Shown in pieces: positions 27,146 through 39,311 of a DNA stretch of 64,000 nucleotides. Each line of letters starts with the position of its first letter. The stretch's first letter is position 1. Both the position numbers and the translations under genes were made by a program. This stretch comes from Pseudomonas marvdashtae (GTDB taxonomy: Bacteria; Pseudomonadota; Gammaproteobacteria; Pseudomonadales; Pseudomonadaceae). The stretch spans positions 3,874,001 through 3,938,000 of the forward strand of contig NZ_JABWQX020000001.1 in the NCBI RefSeq assembly GCF_014268655.2, given 5' to 3'. The notes under the pieces are model-generated. The model saw nothing but the letters and a program-made list of their open reading frames with translations, was not told the DNA's origin and ran no database searches.

Positions 27146-30100
27146 GAAATAACAGGATGTTCAAATGCATTGGCAAGTACCTGCTGCTGTTAAGTTCAGG
27201 GCTTTATGCGGTGTTTCTCGTGGCTGCGCCGAATGTGCCTGAGCACTACGCCCTGCTGAGCCGTGCGAGCGCCGATCATCTCGAAATCAAGCTTGATGAG
27301 ACCCAACGTGCCTGGCTGCAAGGCCGTCAGGAACTGGTCCTGGGGACCTCTGCGCCGGATTATCCGCCCTTCGATCTATCCAGCAGCGGTCGCGATTACG
27401 AAGGCATGACCGCCGATTATGCCGGAATCATCGCCAAGACCACCGGCCTGCCCATGAAAGTCCTGCGCTTCGATTCCCGCGAAGCAGCCATTGCCGCGCT
27501 CGAGAGCGGGCAGATAGACCTGCTCGGCACCGCAAACGGCTTCGAAGCCCGAAACCCGGGCATTGCTCTATCGGCTCCCTATGCCGTGGATCAACCTGTC
27601 CTGGTCACTCGGACGAACGAAAACCGCCCCCTGACCGATAATCTGGACGGGCTGCGGCTGAGCATGGTCTACCACTACCTGCCGCCCCGTGAGATCGAAA
27701 AGCTGTACCCCAAGGCACTTATCACCACGTACCCCTCCTACCAGAACGCTATCAACGCCGTCGCCTTCGGCCAAGCCGATGTGTTTCTCGGCGATACCAT
27801 TTCCACCCACTACATGATCAGCAAGGGTTACTTGAGCAACATCCGCATGGCCAGCTTCGGCAAACATGAATCCTACGGATTCGGGTTCGCGGTGCGACGC
27901 AACGATACCCGGTTGCTGGAGGTCATCAACGCCACGCTGAACCAGATCTCCATCGCCGAGCAAGCGGCTATCGCCAAGCGTTGGAGTGCCGGCAGCGACC
28001 TGTACCTCACGGAGCACAAGATACAACTGACCGACCGGGAAGAACGCTGGCTGGCAAGGCATCCGATGGTTCGAGTGGCGGTGAACGAAACCGCGGCCCC
28101 GTTCACCTTCTTTGATTCGGACGGCGATTTTCGCGGGATCAGCGCCGACCTGCTGGAGCTGATCCGGTTGCGTACCGGCATGCGCCTGGACGTCCAACGC
28201 CACCAGAACGACAACGACATGATTGCCGCGGTCCTGGAAGGCCAGGCCGACGTGATTGCGGCACTTTTACCCAGCAGCGAACGGCAACAACAGATGAAGT
28301 TAAGCCGCCCTTACCTCGATAGCTCATTCGTGCTGCTGACCCGTAAACACTCCGATACACCCACCACCCTCGACCAGTTCGGAGACAAAAGCCTGGCAAT
28401 CGCCAAAAGCAATCCGATCATAGAGTTTCTACGCAACCAGTACCCGAGCATCAAAATAATCGAAACCGTCGGTTCCTTGCACGCCGCTGAAATGATCGCC
28501 CAAGGCCAGGCCGACGGAGGCGTGAACTCGCTGGTCATGGCCAACTACTTCATCTCGTCCCACTCGCTCAAAGACAAGTTGCAAATCAGCAGCACCGTGG
28601 GGACTCAGCAGGCCATGTTCTCGCTGGCCACCGCAAGAACCGCCACGGAGCTGAGCTCCATTCTTGACAAGGCCTTGACCAGCATCGATCCCGACGAACT
28701 GGGCGTGATCAACAACCGCTGGCGCGGCTACGTCTCGGCCTCGGAACACACTTGGCGCGCCTATAACCGCCTGTTTTTCCAGATCGTCGCCGGCGTCGGC
28801 CTGTTATTGCTGCTTTCCCTGGCATGGAACGGCTACATGCAACGACAGATCAGGCAACGCCAGCGGGCAGAACTGGCGCTCAATGACCAACTCGAGTTCA
28901 TGCACGCCCTGCTCAACGGCACACCCCATCCGATCTATGTGCGAGACCGCGAGGGAGTGCTGCAAAGCTGCAACGACAGTTACTTGGAAACGTTCAACGC
29001 GAAGCGTGAGGAGGTCATCGGCAAGAGCATCATGCCCGGTGCCATGAGCAATGCTTTCGAAGCCCGGGAATACCAGGCGGACTATCAACGCGTCATGGCT
29101 GAAGGCACCGCGTTGATCACCGACCGGCCACTGCACATTGGCAACCGGAAGCTGACGATCTATCACTGGATCCTTCCGTACCGTAACTCTGCGGCACAGG
29201 TGCAAGGGATCATCGGCGGCTGGATTGATATCAGCGAACGGCGCCAGCTCGTCGAGCAACTGCGCTCCGCCAAAGAACAGGCCGACGACGCCAACCGGGC
29301 CAAGAGTACTTTCCTCGCGACCATGAGCCATGAAATCCGTACGCCCATGAACGCAGTGATCGGCATGCTTGAACTGGCCCTCAAACACGCCGACAAGGGC
29401 CACGTTGACCGCTCGGCGATTGAGGTTGCGTACGAGTCGGCGTCCGGCATGTTGGAGCTGATAGGCGATATCCTCGACATCGCCCGCATCGAAACAGGCC
29501 ATCTGAGCCTGGCGCCCGAACGGGTTGACCTGAAGGCCCTGGTGCAATCGGTGATGCGGGTTTTCGAAGGGTTGGCCCGGCAAAAGAACATTGGATTGTC
29601 CTTGCAATTCGAGCCTGCTGGAATCAACCCGGACGTGCGAATGGACCCACTGCGCTTCAAGCAGGTGCTTTCAAACCTGATCAGCAACGCCCTGAAATTT
29701 ACCGAGCAAGGCGAAGTGAAGGTCAGCGTGAAGCTGTCCCAGGCCGCCCGGGACAAGACGCTGCAATTGCAGATGGAAGTCAGCGACAGCGGCATCGGCA
29801 TCAGTCCGGCAGACCTCGGGCGCCTGTTCGAGCCGTTTGCCCAAGCCGATAACGGCAGCCGGATGGCCCGCAAGGGCGCGGGGCTTGGCCTGGTAATCAG
29901 CCGTCACTTGTGCGAGGCCATGGGTGGAGAACTGCACATGAACAGCCAGCCGGGCCTTGGAACCCAGGTGCGGATTTCCTTGCCGCTCACCATCCTGCCG
30001 AAGGCAGAGGCCAGCGTTCCGGTTACGCCTGTGACTGAAACAGCGAGGTGCACGCTGAACGTCCTGGTCGTGGACGACCATCCGGCCAATCGGCTGCTGA

Positions 30101-30777
30101 TGTCCCAGCAGCTGAATTATCTGGGTCATCCCCACCATGTCAGCCACGACGGCGAGCAAGGTCTCAAGGCATGGCTTGACGGGGATTTCGACCTGATCAT
30201 CGCCGACTGCAACATGCCCATCATGAGCGGCTACGAACTGGCCCGGGCGGTTCGCCGACACGAAGCCGCACAGCAACAGCCGCCTTGCACCATCCTGGGA
30301 TTTACCGCCAACGCGCAGCCCGAGGAAAAACAGCGATGCAAGGATGCCGGCATGGACGACTGCCTGTTCAAACCGATCAGTCTGAGCGCACTTAATCAAT
30401 GGATGAACGCCATCAAACCCCTCAATGCTTCCCGAGCTTTCAACTTGCAAAGCCTGCACACGCTGACCGGCGGCGACCCGGTCTCCACCCACCGCCTGCT
30501 GGCAGAACTGCTCAGCAGCAACCGCGCTGACCGTCAGGAACTGCTTGACGTCGCCCGCGGCGCAAACCGGCAGGCGATTACCGAGACGGCGCACAAGATA
30601 AAAGGTGTCGCCCGTATCGTGCAGGCCACTGCGCTGATTCAACTGTGCGAGGCGTTGGAACAGGCCTGCCATCAAGCACAGCCCCCCGAACGAATCGATG
30701 GCTGCATCAATGCGCTGAGCCAGGCGATGATTGAACTGGGCCACAGCCTGGAAGCAGCGATCGCCAAGGCAAAATAA
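27142..30777 (+). CDS. BvgS/EvgS-type hybrid sensor kinase (RocS2-like)
   Basis: 1211 residues: signal/anchor, two tandem periplasmic SBP_bac_3 domains (about 50-285 and 300-530), a membrane helix (about 545-565), a PAS domain, HisKA (MSHEIRTPMNAVIG; His about 730), HATPase_c, receiver (DCNMPIMSG; Asp about 1022) and a C-terminal Hpt (ETAHKIKGVARIV; His about 1151). It therefore has a full four-step phosphorelay feeding the adjacent regulator. Venus-flytrap pairs of this kind sense small ligands; the ligand is unknown. GTG 27142 overlaps the regulator stop; ATG 27157 is also possible. Confidence 0.92.
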   Translation: MRNNRMFKCIGKYLLLLSSGLYAVFLVAAPNVPEHYALLSRASADHLEIKLDETQRAWLQGRQELVLGTSAPDYPPFDLSSSGRDYEGMTADYAGIIAKTTGLPMKVLRFDSREAAIAALESGQIDLLGTANGFEARNPGIALSAPYAVDQPVLVTRTNENRPLTDNLDGLRLSMVYHYLPPREIEKLYPKALITTYPSYQNAINAVAFGQADVFLGDTISTHYMISKGYLSNIRMASFGKHESYGFGFAVRRNDTRLLEVINATLNQISIAEQAAIAKRWSAGSDLYLTEHKIQLTDREERWLARHPMVRVAVNETAAPFTFFDSDGDFRGISADLLELIRLRTGMRLDVQRHQNDNDMIAAVLEGQADVIAALLPSSERQQQMKLSRPYLDSSFVLLTRKHSDTPTTLDQFGDKSLAIAKSNPIIEFLRNQYPSIKIIETVGSLHAAEMIAQGQADGGVNSLVMANYFISSHSLKDKLQISSTVGTQQAMFSLATARTATELSSILDKALTSIDPDELGVINNRWRGYVSASEHTWRAYNRLFFQIVAGVGLLLLLSLAWNGYMQRQIRQRQRAELALNDQLEFMHALLNGTPHPIYVRDREGVLQSCNDSYLETFNAKREEVIGKSIMPGAMSNAFEAREYQADYQRVMAEGTALITDRPLHIGNRKLTIYHWILPYRNSAAQVQGIIGGWIDISERRQLVEQLRSAKEQADDANRAKSTFLATMSHEIRTPMNAVIGMLELALKHADKGHVDRSAIEVAYESASGMLELIGDILDIARIETGHLSLAPERVDLKALVQSVMRVFEGLARQKNIGLSLQFEPAGINPDVRMDPLRFKQVLSNLISNALKFTEQGEVKVSVKLSQAARDKTLQLQMEVSDSGIGISPADLGRLFEPFAQADNGSRMARKGAGLGLVISRHLCEAMGGELHMNSQPGLGTQVRISLPLTILPKAEASVPVTPVTETARCTLNVLVVDDHPANRLLMSQQLNYLGHPHHVSHDGEQGLKAWLDGDFDLIIADCNMPIMSGYELARAVRRHEAAQQQPPCTILGFTANAQPEEKQRCKDAGMDDCLFKPISLSALNQWMNAIKPLNASRAFNLQSLHTLTGGDPVSTHRLLAELLSSNRADRQELLDVARGANRQAITETAHKIKGVARIVQATALIQLCEALEQACHQAQPPERIDGCINALSQAMIELGHSLEAAIAKAK

Positions 30778-30852
30778 CCCAGTGTTTACTATGCTGTTCG
30801 CTCAGCAGTGCGTAGCAGGGGGCGATCTCCCCCAACACTTGGAGTGACGGAA

Positions 30853-33801
30853 ATGCCCAGCGCACCGCGTCCGGAAAAACGCAGGTTTCCCCTGCACGTC
30901 CATATCAGCGTGATGTTCACGCTGCTCCTGCTGCTGACCGGCGTGGTATTGGGCGTCTTCAATTATCGACAGACCACCCAGATCATCCTGTCCAGCAGTG
31001 AAAAGCTGTTCAATCGAATCGAACAGACGGTGCGCCTGGACCTGTACGACACTTACGAGCCGATCCGCCATTTGCTCGGCCTGCTGGCCGATTATCCAGC
31101 AACACGCATGCCCCAGATGTCGCAACGACTGGCCCTGCTCGGCCCTTTCAGCCAGGCTCTGCGGGACAATCCGAACCTGGCATCGCTCTATCTGGGCGAT
31201 CGCGATGGCAATTTCCTGATGGTTCGATCTTTACGCACCGAAGCCTCTAAAAACGCCCTGAAGGCTCCGGCCGACGCGCTCTACGAGGTGTGGACCGTCG
31301 AGCGCGCAGACGACGCAGGTTCGGTTCACTCCCAGTCGGCGTTCTATGATCAGGCATTGACATTGATCGGCCGCCAGGATCACCTCGGTGAAGACTACGA
31401 TCCGCGCAGCCGGGGCTGGTTTCGCAGCGCAATGGACACCACGGAGCAGATCACCACCGAACCCTACGTGTTTTTTTCCAGCCGTAATATCGGCACGACC
31501 CTCGCCCGACGCAGCGGCGAGCGAGCAGTCATCGGCGCTGACCTGACCCTGGCCGCGTTGTCCCAGACGCTGGCCAAGCACAAGGTAACGACCGGCACCG
31601 AGATCGCCCTGATCGACCCTCAAGGCAACGCCGTGGGCTACCCCGACAGCGAGCGACTGGTCACTGACAGCCAGTCGGCCCATCTGATCAAGGCGCGTGA
31701 CTTGCACCCGGCCATCGCCGCCGCCCTCGACAATGACAGTGACATGCCACGCCTGGAGGCGGCCGGGCGCCAGTGGATTGTCTCCCGCAGCCACATTCAG
31801 GAGGGTGGGCCAGAGGGGCTGCAACTGGCTCTGCTGGTGCCGGAGGACGAGTTGCTGGCCGATGCCTATCGCCTGCGCTGGCAAGGCGCGCTGATTACCC
31901 TTGCCACCTTGCTGTTGTGCCTGCCTTTGGGCTGGCTGACATCGCGAATTCTGGTCAAGCCGTTGCGTGGGTTGGTAAGGGAAGCCGACGCCATCCGCAG
32001 CTTTAATTTCAGTTACCCGGTGTCCCGTCGCTCCCCTGTGCTGGAGGTGGATCAACTGGGCGTTTCGATGGCCCGCATGAAAGAAACCCTGGCGAGTTTT
32101 TTCGAGATCACCGCCAGCCTGCGCGCCGAAACCCGTTTCGCCCCACTGCTGGAGCGGATGCTGTTCGAGACTGTGAAAATCGCCCAGGCCCAGGCCGGCC
32201 TGATCTACCTGCGCGAAAACGACGGCGAGCAGATCAAGCCGTACGGACTGGTCATCAACGGAACGCCTCGGGATCTCCAGGCCTTCGCGCTACAAGGTTA
32301 TGCACTGGACGCCTCGGACAGCCCGCAGTGGTTCCGGGAACTGGGCGCCACGCAAACCCTGGTGTCGTCCTTGGGCTTCGAGCAGGCCGCCGATTTGCGT
32401 AGTGTCCTGTTGGCACTGGACGCCCCCCGCGTGCACTTGATCGGCATACGCCTGTGCAACCGTCATCAGGAAACCGTCGGCGCGTTAGTGCTATTGATCA
32501 CTGACACCGGCACCGAAGCCGACCTGGAAAAGCTCCAGCCAGACCGCATCGCTTTCTTGCAGGCGGTCTCGGGCACCGCAACGGTGAGCATCGAAAGCCA
32601 GCGCCTGCAAGCCAGGCAAAAGCAATTGCTGGACTCGTTCATCCAATTGCTCGCCGGTGCGATCGATGCCAAAAGCCCCTACACCGGCGGCCATTGCCAG
32701 CGAGTACCGGCCCTGACGCTCATGCTCGCCCAGGCGGCTGCCGCCAGCCAGGCACCTGCGTTCGAAGGCTACAAGCCGACGGAAGATGAATGGGAGGCGC
32801 TGCACATCGCAGCCTGGTTGCATGACTGTGGCAAGGTCACCACGCCCGAGTACGTGGTGGACAAAGCCACCAAGCTGGAAACCTTGAACGATCGTATCCA
32901 CGAAATTCGCACCCGCTTCGAAGTCCTCAAGCGCGACGCCTGGGTCGACTATTGGCAGGCCCTGGCAACCGGTGGCGAAGCGGCGCTCCTGGCCCAACGA
33001 CGTGACACCGCGCTAGCCGCCATCGATGATGACTTCGCCTTCGTTGCACGCTGCAACCTGGGCTCCGAAGCCATGGCGGACACCGACTTGCAACGCCTGC
33101 AACGCATCGCCAAACGCACCTGGACCCGAACCCTGGATGATCACCTGGGCGTGTCCTGGGAGGAAAATCGGCGCCAGGCCCGCGTGCCGGCGCCGACGCT
33201 GCCCGTCGCTGAACCGCTGCTGGCGGACAAGCCCGAACATCTGTTCGAACGGCATCCGGCCGAGCTGATTCCAGCCGACAATCCGTGGGGTTTCCAACTC
33301 GATGTGCCGACCTGGAAATACAACCGCGGCGAACTCTATAACCTCAGCATTACCCGCGGCACGCTGACTCGCGAGGAGCGCTACGTGATCAACCATCACA
33401 TGGTCCAGACGATCCTGATGCTCAGCCAGTTGCCCTTCCCCAGCCACCTGGAAAATGTCGCGGAAATCGCCGGGGGGCACCACGAGAAGATGGACGGCAC
33501 CGGCTATCCCAAGCGACTCAAGCGCGAGCAGATGAGCCTGCCGGCTCGAATGATGGCCATCGCCGATATTTTCGAAGCGCTGACGGCAGCCGATCGGCCC
33601 TACAAGAAAGCCAAGAAGCTGAGTGAAGCCTTGGGCATCATGGCCACGATGTGCCGCGATGCCCATATCGATCCCGAGCTGTTCGGGCTGTTCATCGACG
33701 AGCGGATCTACCTGCACTACGCCGAGGCATTTCTCGACCCGCGCCAGATCGATGAAATCGACCCGGACAATCTGTTGGCCAAGGCAGGATTGAAAGCGTG
33801 A
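30853..33801 (+). CDS. HD-GYP domain c-di-GMP phosphodiesterase with Cache, HAMP and GAF-like domains
   Basis: 982 residues: membrane helix (about 15-35), periplasmic dCache (about 40-340), second helix (about 345-370), HAMP, a GAF-like domain (about 430-600), and HD-GYP. The catalytic motif HDCGK is at 657-661 and HHEKMDGTGYP begins at 876. HD-GYP enzymes open c-di-GMP to pGpG/GMP. Between HDCGK and the TREERYVINHH helix there are roughly 155 extra residues compared with the usual spacing. ATG 30853 is chosen from GGAG upstream and the membrane helix. Confidence 0.88.
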   Translation: MPSAPRPEKRRFPLHVHISVMFTLLLLLTGVVLGVFNYRQTTQIILSSSEKLFNRIEQTVRLDLYDTYEPIRHLLGLLADYPATRMPQMSQRLALLGPFSQALRDNPNLASLYLGDRDGNFLMVRSLRTEASKNALKAPADALYEVWTVERADDAGSVHSQSAFYDQALTLIGRQDHLGEDYDPRSRGWFRSAMDTTEQITTEPYVFFSSRNIGTTLARRSGERAVIGADLTLAALSQTLAKHKVTTGTEIALIDPQGNAVGYPDSERLVTDSQSAHLIKARDLHPAIAAALDNDSDMPRLEAAGRQWIVSRSHIQEGGPEGLQLALLVPEDELLADAYRLRWQGALITLATLLLCLPLGWLTSRILVKPLRGLVREADAIRSFNFSYPVSRRSPVLEVDQLGVSMARMKETLASFFEITASLRAETRFAPLLERMLFETVKIAQAQAGLIYLRENDGEQIKPYGLVINGTPRDLQAFALQGYALDASDSPQWFRELGATQTLVSSLGFEQAADLRSVLLALDAPRVHLIGIRLCNRHQETVGALVLLITDTGTEADLEKLQPDRIAFLQAVSGTATVSIESQRLQARQKQLLDSFIQLLAGAIDAKSPYTGGHCQRVPALTLMLAQAAAASQAPAFEGYKPTEDEWEALHIAAWLHDCGKVTTPEYVVDKATKLETLNDRIHEIRTRFEVLKRDAWVDYWQALATGGEAALLAQRRDTALAAIDDDFAFVARCNLGSEAMADTDLQRLQRIAKRTWTRTLDDHLGVSWEENRRQARVPAPTLPVAEPLLADKPEHLFERHPAELIPADNPWGFQLDVPTWKYNRGELYNLSITRGTLTREERYVINHHMVQTILMLSQLPFPSHLENVAEIAGGHHEKMDGTGYPKRLKREQMSLPARMMAIADIFEALTAADRPYKKAKKLSEALGIMATMCRDAHIDPELFGLFIDERIYLHYAEAFLDPRQIDEIDPDNLLAKAGLKA

Positions 33802-34284
33802 TCAGCAATCGGTCAAGCGCAGGAATATCGCGGCCAATTGTTCAATGCCGGCCTGGTCATGCTCGGTAAAGCGCGCCAGTTTCGGACTGTCCAGGTCCAG
33901 CACGCCGATCAGGCGCCCGTCCTTGACCAGCGGCACCACCAATTCGCTGTTCGATGCGCTGTCGCAGGCGATGTGCCCGGCGAATGCATGGACATCGTCC
34001 ACGCGCTGGGTCTGGCGGGTCGCCGCGGCAGTACCGCACACGCCACGGCCAAACGGGATCCGCACGCAGGCAATCTGGCCCTGGAACGGGCCCAGCACCA
34101 ATTCGTCATTACGATTGAGGTAAAAACCAGCCCAATTCAGATCGTCCAACTGACTGAACAGGAACGCCGAGAATTGCGCGGCATTGGCAATGAAATCGCG
34201 CTCATCCGCCAGCAGCGATTGCAATTGTGCCGATAACAGCCCGTAGCCTTCGAGGCCTTCCCCGGTGCTCGTCAAATCGATCAT
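33802..34284 (-). CDS. msrC: Free methionine-(R)-sulfoxide reductase (GAF)
   Basis: 160 residues, very close to E. coli YebR/MsrC: LDDLNWAGFYL, LGPFQGQIACVRIPFGRG, VCGTAAATR, HIACDSASNSELVVPLV and IGVLDLDSPKLARF. The conserved cysteines (IACVRI, GVCGTA, HIACDS) are all present. It reduces free Met-R-sulfoxide. ATG 34284 overlaps the stop of the DUF815 ATPase gene (ATGA), so the two are coupled. Confidence 0.95.
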   Translation of the reverse strand: MIDLTSTGEGLEGYGLLSAQLQSLLADERDFIANAAQFSAFLFSQLDDLNWAGFYLNRNDELVLGPFQGQIACVRIPFGRGVCGTAAATRQTQRVDDVHAFAGHIACDSASNSELVVPLVKDGRLIGVLDLDSPKLARFTEHDQAGIEQLAAIFLRLTDC

Positions 34285-35171
34285 GCCTTGTGCTCCAGAA
34301 GCTTGAGGCCCACCCAATAGCGGGCAAACTGATAGGCGCAACGCCCGTTGCGGTTGCCGCGTCCGGTCGCCCAGCGCACCGCCTGTATATCCAGCGCTTC
34401 GTCACGTTGCCAGGCCAGCCCGGCCTTCGCGGCCAGCACACCGATCCAATGCTCCACCACGTCGAGAAAATGTTCCTGGGTAAACGGATAGAACGACAAC
34501 CACAGCCCGAAACGGTCGGACAAAGCGATCTTGTCTTCCACGGCTTCGCTGGGGTGAAGCTCGCCGTCGACCCGCGTCCAGTTCTCGTTGTCGCTTTCCT
34601 TTTCAGGCACCAGATGGCGGCGGTTCGAAGTGGCATACAACAGGACGTTGTCCGGTGCCTGCTCGAGGGAACCGTCAAGCACGCTCTTGAGCACGCGGTA
34701 TTCGCCCTCGCCGGATTCGAACGACAGGTCATCGCAGAACAACACGAAGCGCTGCGGCAGTTTCGCCACCTGCTCGACCACCCGGGGCAGATCGGCCAGG
34801 TGATCGCGCTCGATCTCGATCAAGCGCAGGCCATGCCCGGCATGTTCGGCCAGCAAGGCGCGCACCAGCGACGATTTGCCGGTGCCACGCGAACCCCAGA
34901 GCAACGCATGGTTGGCCGGCATGCCATCGATGAACTGTTGGGTGTTGCGGCCCAACTGCTCCACCTGGCGATCCACGCCGATCAGGTCCGACAAACGAAT
35001 ATCGAGACTGACTTCAAGCGGCAGCAGGAAACCGCTACGCCCGTCGCGTTGCCAGCGGGCAGCCAAAGTCCGGGACCAGTCGATGGCGGGTCGTGGAGCG
35101 GGCAACAGGGGCTCGATACGGGCCAGCACCGCATCGGCGCGCTCAAGAAAAGCATTCAATCGGGCGTCCAC
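34281..35171 (-). CDS. DUF815-family AAA+ ATPase
   Basis: 296 residues. Walker A is WGSRGTGKSSLVRALL; Walker B FVLFCDDLSFE; sensor-like DNVLLYATSNRRHL; later DRFGLWLSFYPFTQE. Function of DUF815 ATPases is not established. The GTG at 35171 is favoured because GAGGAG lies six to seven bases upstream; an ATG at 35249 has no such site. First gene of an operon with msrC. Confidence 0.9.
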   Translation of the reverse strand: MDARLNAFLERADAVLARIEPLLPAPRPAIDWSRTLAARWQRDGRSGFLLPLEVSLDIRLSDLIGVDRQVEQLGRNTQQFIDGMPANHALLWGSRGTGKSSLVRALLAEHAGHGLRLIEIERDHLADLPRVVEQVAKLPQRFVLFCDDLSFESGEGEYRVLKSVLDGSLEQAPDNVLLYATSNRRHLVPEKESDNENWTRVDGELHPSEAVEDKIALSDRFGLWLSFYPFTQEHFLDVVEHWIGVLAAKAGLAWQRDEALDIQAVRWATGRGNRNGRCAYQFARYWVGLKLLEHKA

Positions 35172-35318
35172 GTCTTCTCCTCGGACAAGTTCACGGTAAT
35201 GATGACGCTTCAGCGACGAAACGACGACGCCAATGGCGGGTCTGTTCAAACACTACACACCGGCCACACCGACATTCAGAGATGATCAGCTATGCTTGAC
35301 CGGCGAAGGGAAACGTAA

Positions 35319-37638
<2,320 letters not shown>

Positions 37639-37655
<17 letters not shown>

Positions 37656-38100
37656 TCTGCGCCAGCAGATGATCCAGGCCCTCGCGCAGCTCACCCGCGC
37701 GAGCCAGGTCGATCCCGCTGTCGCACAGCAGACGGGCCTTGAGCGGACCGACCCGCTCGCGCAGGGCCTTTGCGCCTTCCGCCAGGCTCAGATGCATCTC
37801 CCGTTCATCACGGGCCGAGCGCTGGCGCTGGACCAGCTTCAACTGCTCCAAACGCTTGAGCAGCGGCGTCAGCGTACCGGAATCGAGCAGCAAACGTTCC
37901 CCCAACGCCTTGACCGTCGGTTGCTCCGGCGGGTGGTCCTGCCATTCCCACAGCACCAGCATCGCCAGGTACTGCGGGTAGGTCAGGCCGAGTTGGTCAA
38001 GCATCGGCTTGTAGCTTCGGATCACTGCCCGCGATGCGGCGTACAGTTTGAAGCACAACTGGTTGTCGAGCTTCAGCGAATCGACTGGCAGCGGGTTCAT
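37639..38100 (-). CDS. ospR: OspR, thiol-based MarR-family regulator
   Basis: 153 residues. The OhrR-type opening LDNQLCFKLYAASRAV holds the peroxide-sensing cysteine, and the wing/recognition region is LLDSGTLTPLLKRLEQLK. OspR in PAO1 is encoded with gpx and represses it until oxidised. Here gpx and ospR overlap by ATGA in the same order. Its end overlaps convergent sagS by 17 bases. Confidence 0.92.
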
Positions 38101-38582
38101 TTGAGCAGGGCTTCGATCTCAGCGGTAAGGTCCTGGGGCTTGGTGGTTGGGGCAAAGCGCTTGACCACCTGACCGTCCTTGCCAATCAGGAACTTGGTGA
38201 AATTCCACTTGATACCCTTGGACCCCAGCAGACCCGGCGCCCGCTGCTTGAGCTGGACGAACAGCGGATGGGCGTTGGCACCGTTGACTTCGACCTTCTT
38301 GAACAGCGGGAAACTAACGCCGAAGTTGAGCTCGCAAAATTCGGAAATCGCCCCCTCATTACCTGGTTCCTGCTTGCCGAATTGGTTGCAAGGAAAGCCC
38401 AGCACCACCAGCCCTTGGTCCTTGTAGGACTGCCACAACGTCTCAAGGCCCTTGTACTGCGGGGTGAAGCCGCACTGGCTGGCGGTATTGACCACCAGTA
38501 CCGCCTTGCCGGCGAAATCGGCAAGGGTCTTTTGTTCGCCCTTGATGGTCGTGCAAGGGATGCTCAACAGGTTGTCGGTCAT
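38097..38582 (-). CDS. gpx: Glutathione peroxidase-family thiol peroxidase
   Basis: 161 residues. Catalytic-cysteine motif VLVVNTASQCGFTPQYKGLE, then LGFPCNQFGKQEPG with the resolving-cysteine region, and the end WNFTKFLIGKDGQVVKRF. Cysteine, not selenocysteine, so peroxides are probably reduced using thioredoxin. ATG 38582; first gene of gpx-ospR, with a perfect operator-like palindrome 40 bases upstream. Confidence 0.95.
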   Translation of the reverse strand: MTDNLLSIPCTTIKGEQKTLADFAGKAVLVVNTASQCGFTPQYKGLETLWQSYKDQGLVVLGFPCNQFGKQEPGNEGAISEFCELNFGVSFPLFKKVEVNGANAHPLFVQLKQRAPGLLGSKGIKWNFTKFLIGKDGQVVKRFAPTTKPQDLTAEIEALLK

Positions 38583-38621
38583 GGGGTGGCTCCAGATAGA
38601 AGTGGGAAGCAGGAAGATAGC

Positions 38622-38653
38622 GAGCAATTAAATTGTGTGCAATTTAATTGCTC
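38622..38653. promoter_or_regulatory. Perfect palindrome, probable OspR operator
   Basis: GAGCAATTAAATTG (38622-38635), centre TGTG, CAATTTAATTGCTC (38640-38653): 14-bp arms without mismatch. AT-rich and lacking a T-run, so not a terminator. Its position in front of gpx-ospR and its AATTG core suit an OhrR/OspR-family site. Confidence 0.8.
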
Positions 38654-38695
38654 CAATCCCTGCCAATGACCTCATGGCGAAGGATTGAGCCATTT

Positions 38696-39091
38696 TTACT
38701 CGCGTGGCACGAGATCCAGGCACACCGAGTTGATGCAGTAACGCAGGCCGGTCGGCGGCGGACCATCCGGAAAGACGTGGCCCAGGTGCGCATCGCACTT
38801 GGCGCAGACCACTTCGGTGCGGATCATGCCGTGGCTGACATCGCGCACCTCCACCACTGCGCTGCCTTCGAGCGGCGCGTAAAAGCTCGGCCAGCCGCAG
38901 CCGGAATCAAACTTGGTCTGCGAATCGAACAGCGGTTCCTTGCAGCAAATGCAGTGGTACACACCGTCGATCTTGGTGTCGTTGTATTTACCGGAGAACG
39001 GCCGCTCGGTGCCTTTCAACCGGCAGACGTTGTACTGCTCCGGGTCGAGCATCGCACGCCATTCTTCAAGGGTTTTTTCCAACTTTTCCAT
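38696..39091 (-). CDS. msrB: Peptide methionine-(R)-sulfoxide reductase MsrB
   Basis: 131 residues. Zinc-binding cysteines are in [11 protein letters not shown] and [14 protein letters not shown]; the catalytic region [12 protein letters not shown] holds the active cysteine. Also [13 protein letters not shown]. It repairs oxidised methionine in proteins. The ATG at 39091 is the normal family start; upstream in-frame residues look non-coding. Divergent from alaA. Confidence 0.96.
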   Translation of the reverse strand: MEKLEKTLEEWRAMLDPEQYNVCRLKGTERPFSGKYNDTKIDGVYHCICCKEPLFDSQTKFDSGCGWPSFYAPLEGSAVVEVRDVSHGMIRTEVVCAKCDAHLGHVFPDGPPPTGLRYCINSVCLDLVPRE

Positions 39092-39311
39092 CGTCCTACC
39101 TCGGCAATTGAAAAAGCCCGATCCGACGCTTTTCCGCAGATCGGGCGGCACGTATGATTGCGCCTCGTCAGATGCCAGTCTGGCAGTCACGCCATGCGCA
39201 TTCAAACGGATTGTGGCGCATCTATCGCGTCAGGCCTGGGCACAGACGCAGGATCCCCAGTACGGTAGTTCATACGCCGCCTGGATCGTTCATTTTCGGG
39301 AACACATCGCC

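Noticed and set aside
29671..30744. 357-codon minus-strand frame inside the BvgS-like kinase gene
   Set aside because: Antisense shadow of HATPase, receiver and Hpt domains that are intact on the plus strand.
38622..38653. Palindrome as an msrB terminator
   Set aside because: The stem is AT-rich without a U-tract, and it lies immediately before gpx-ospR, which fits an operator better.
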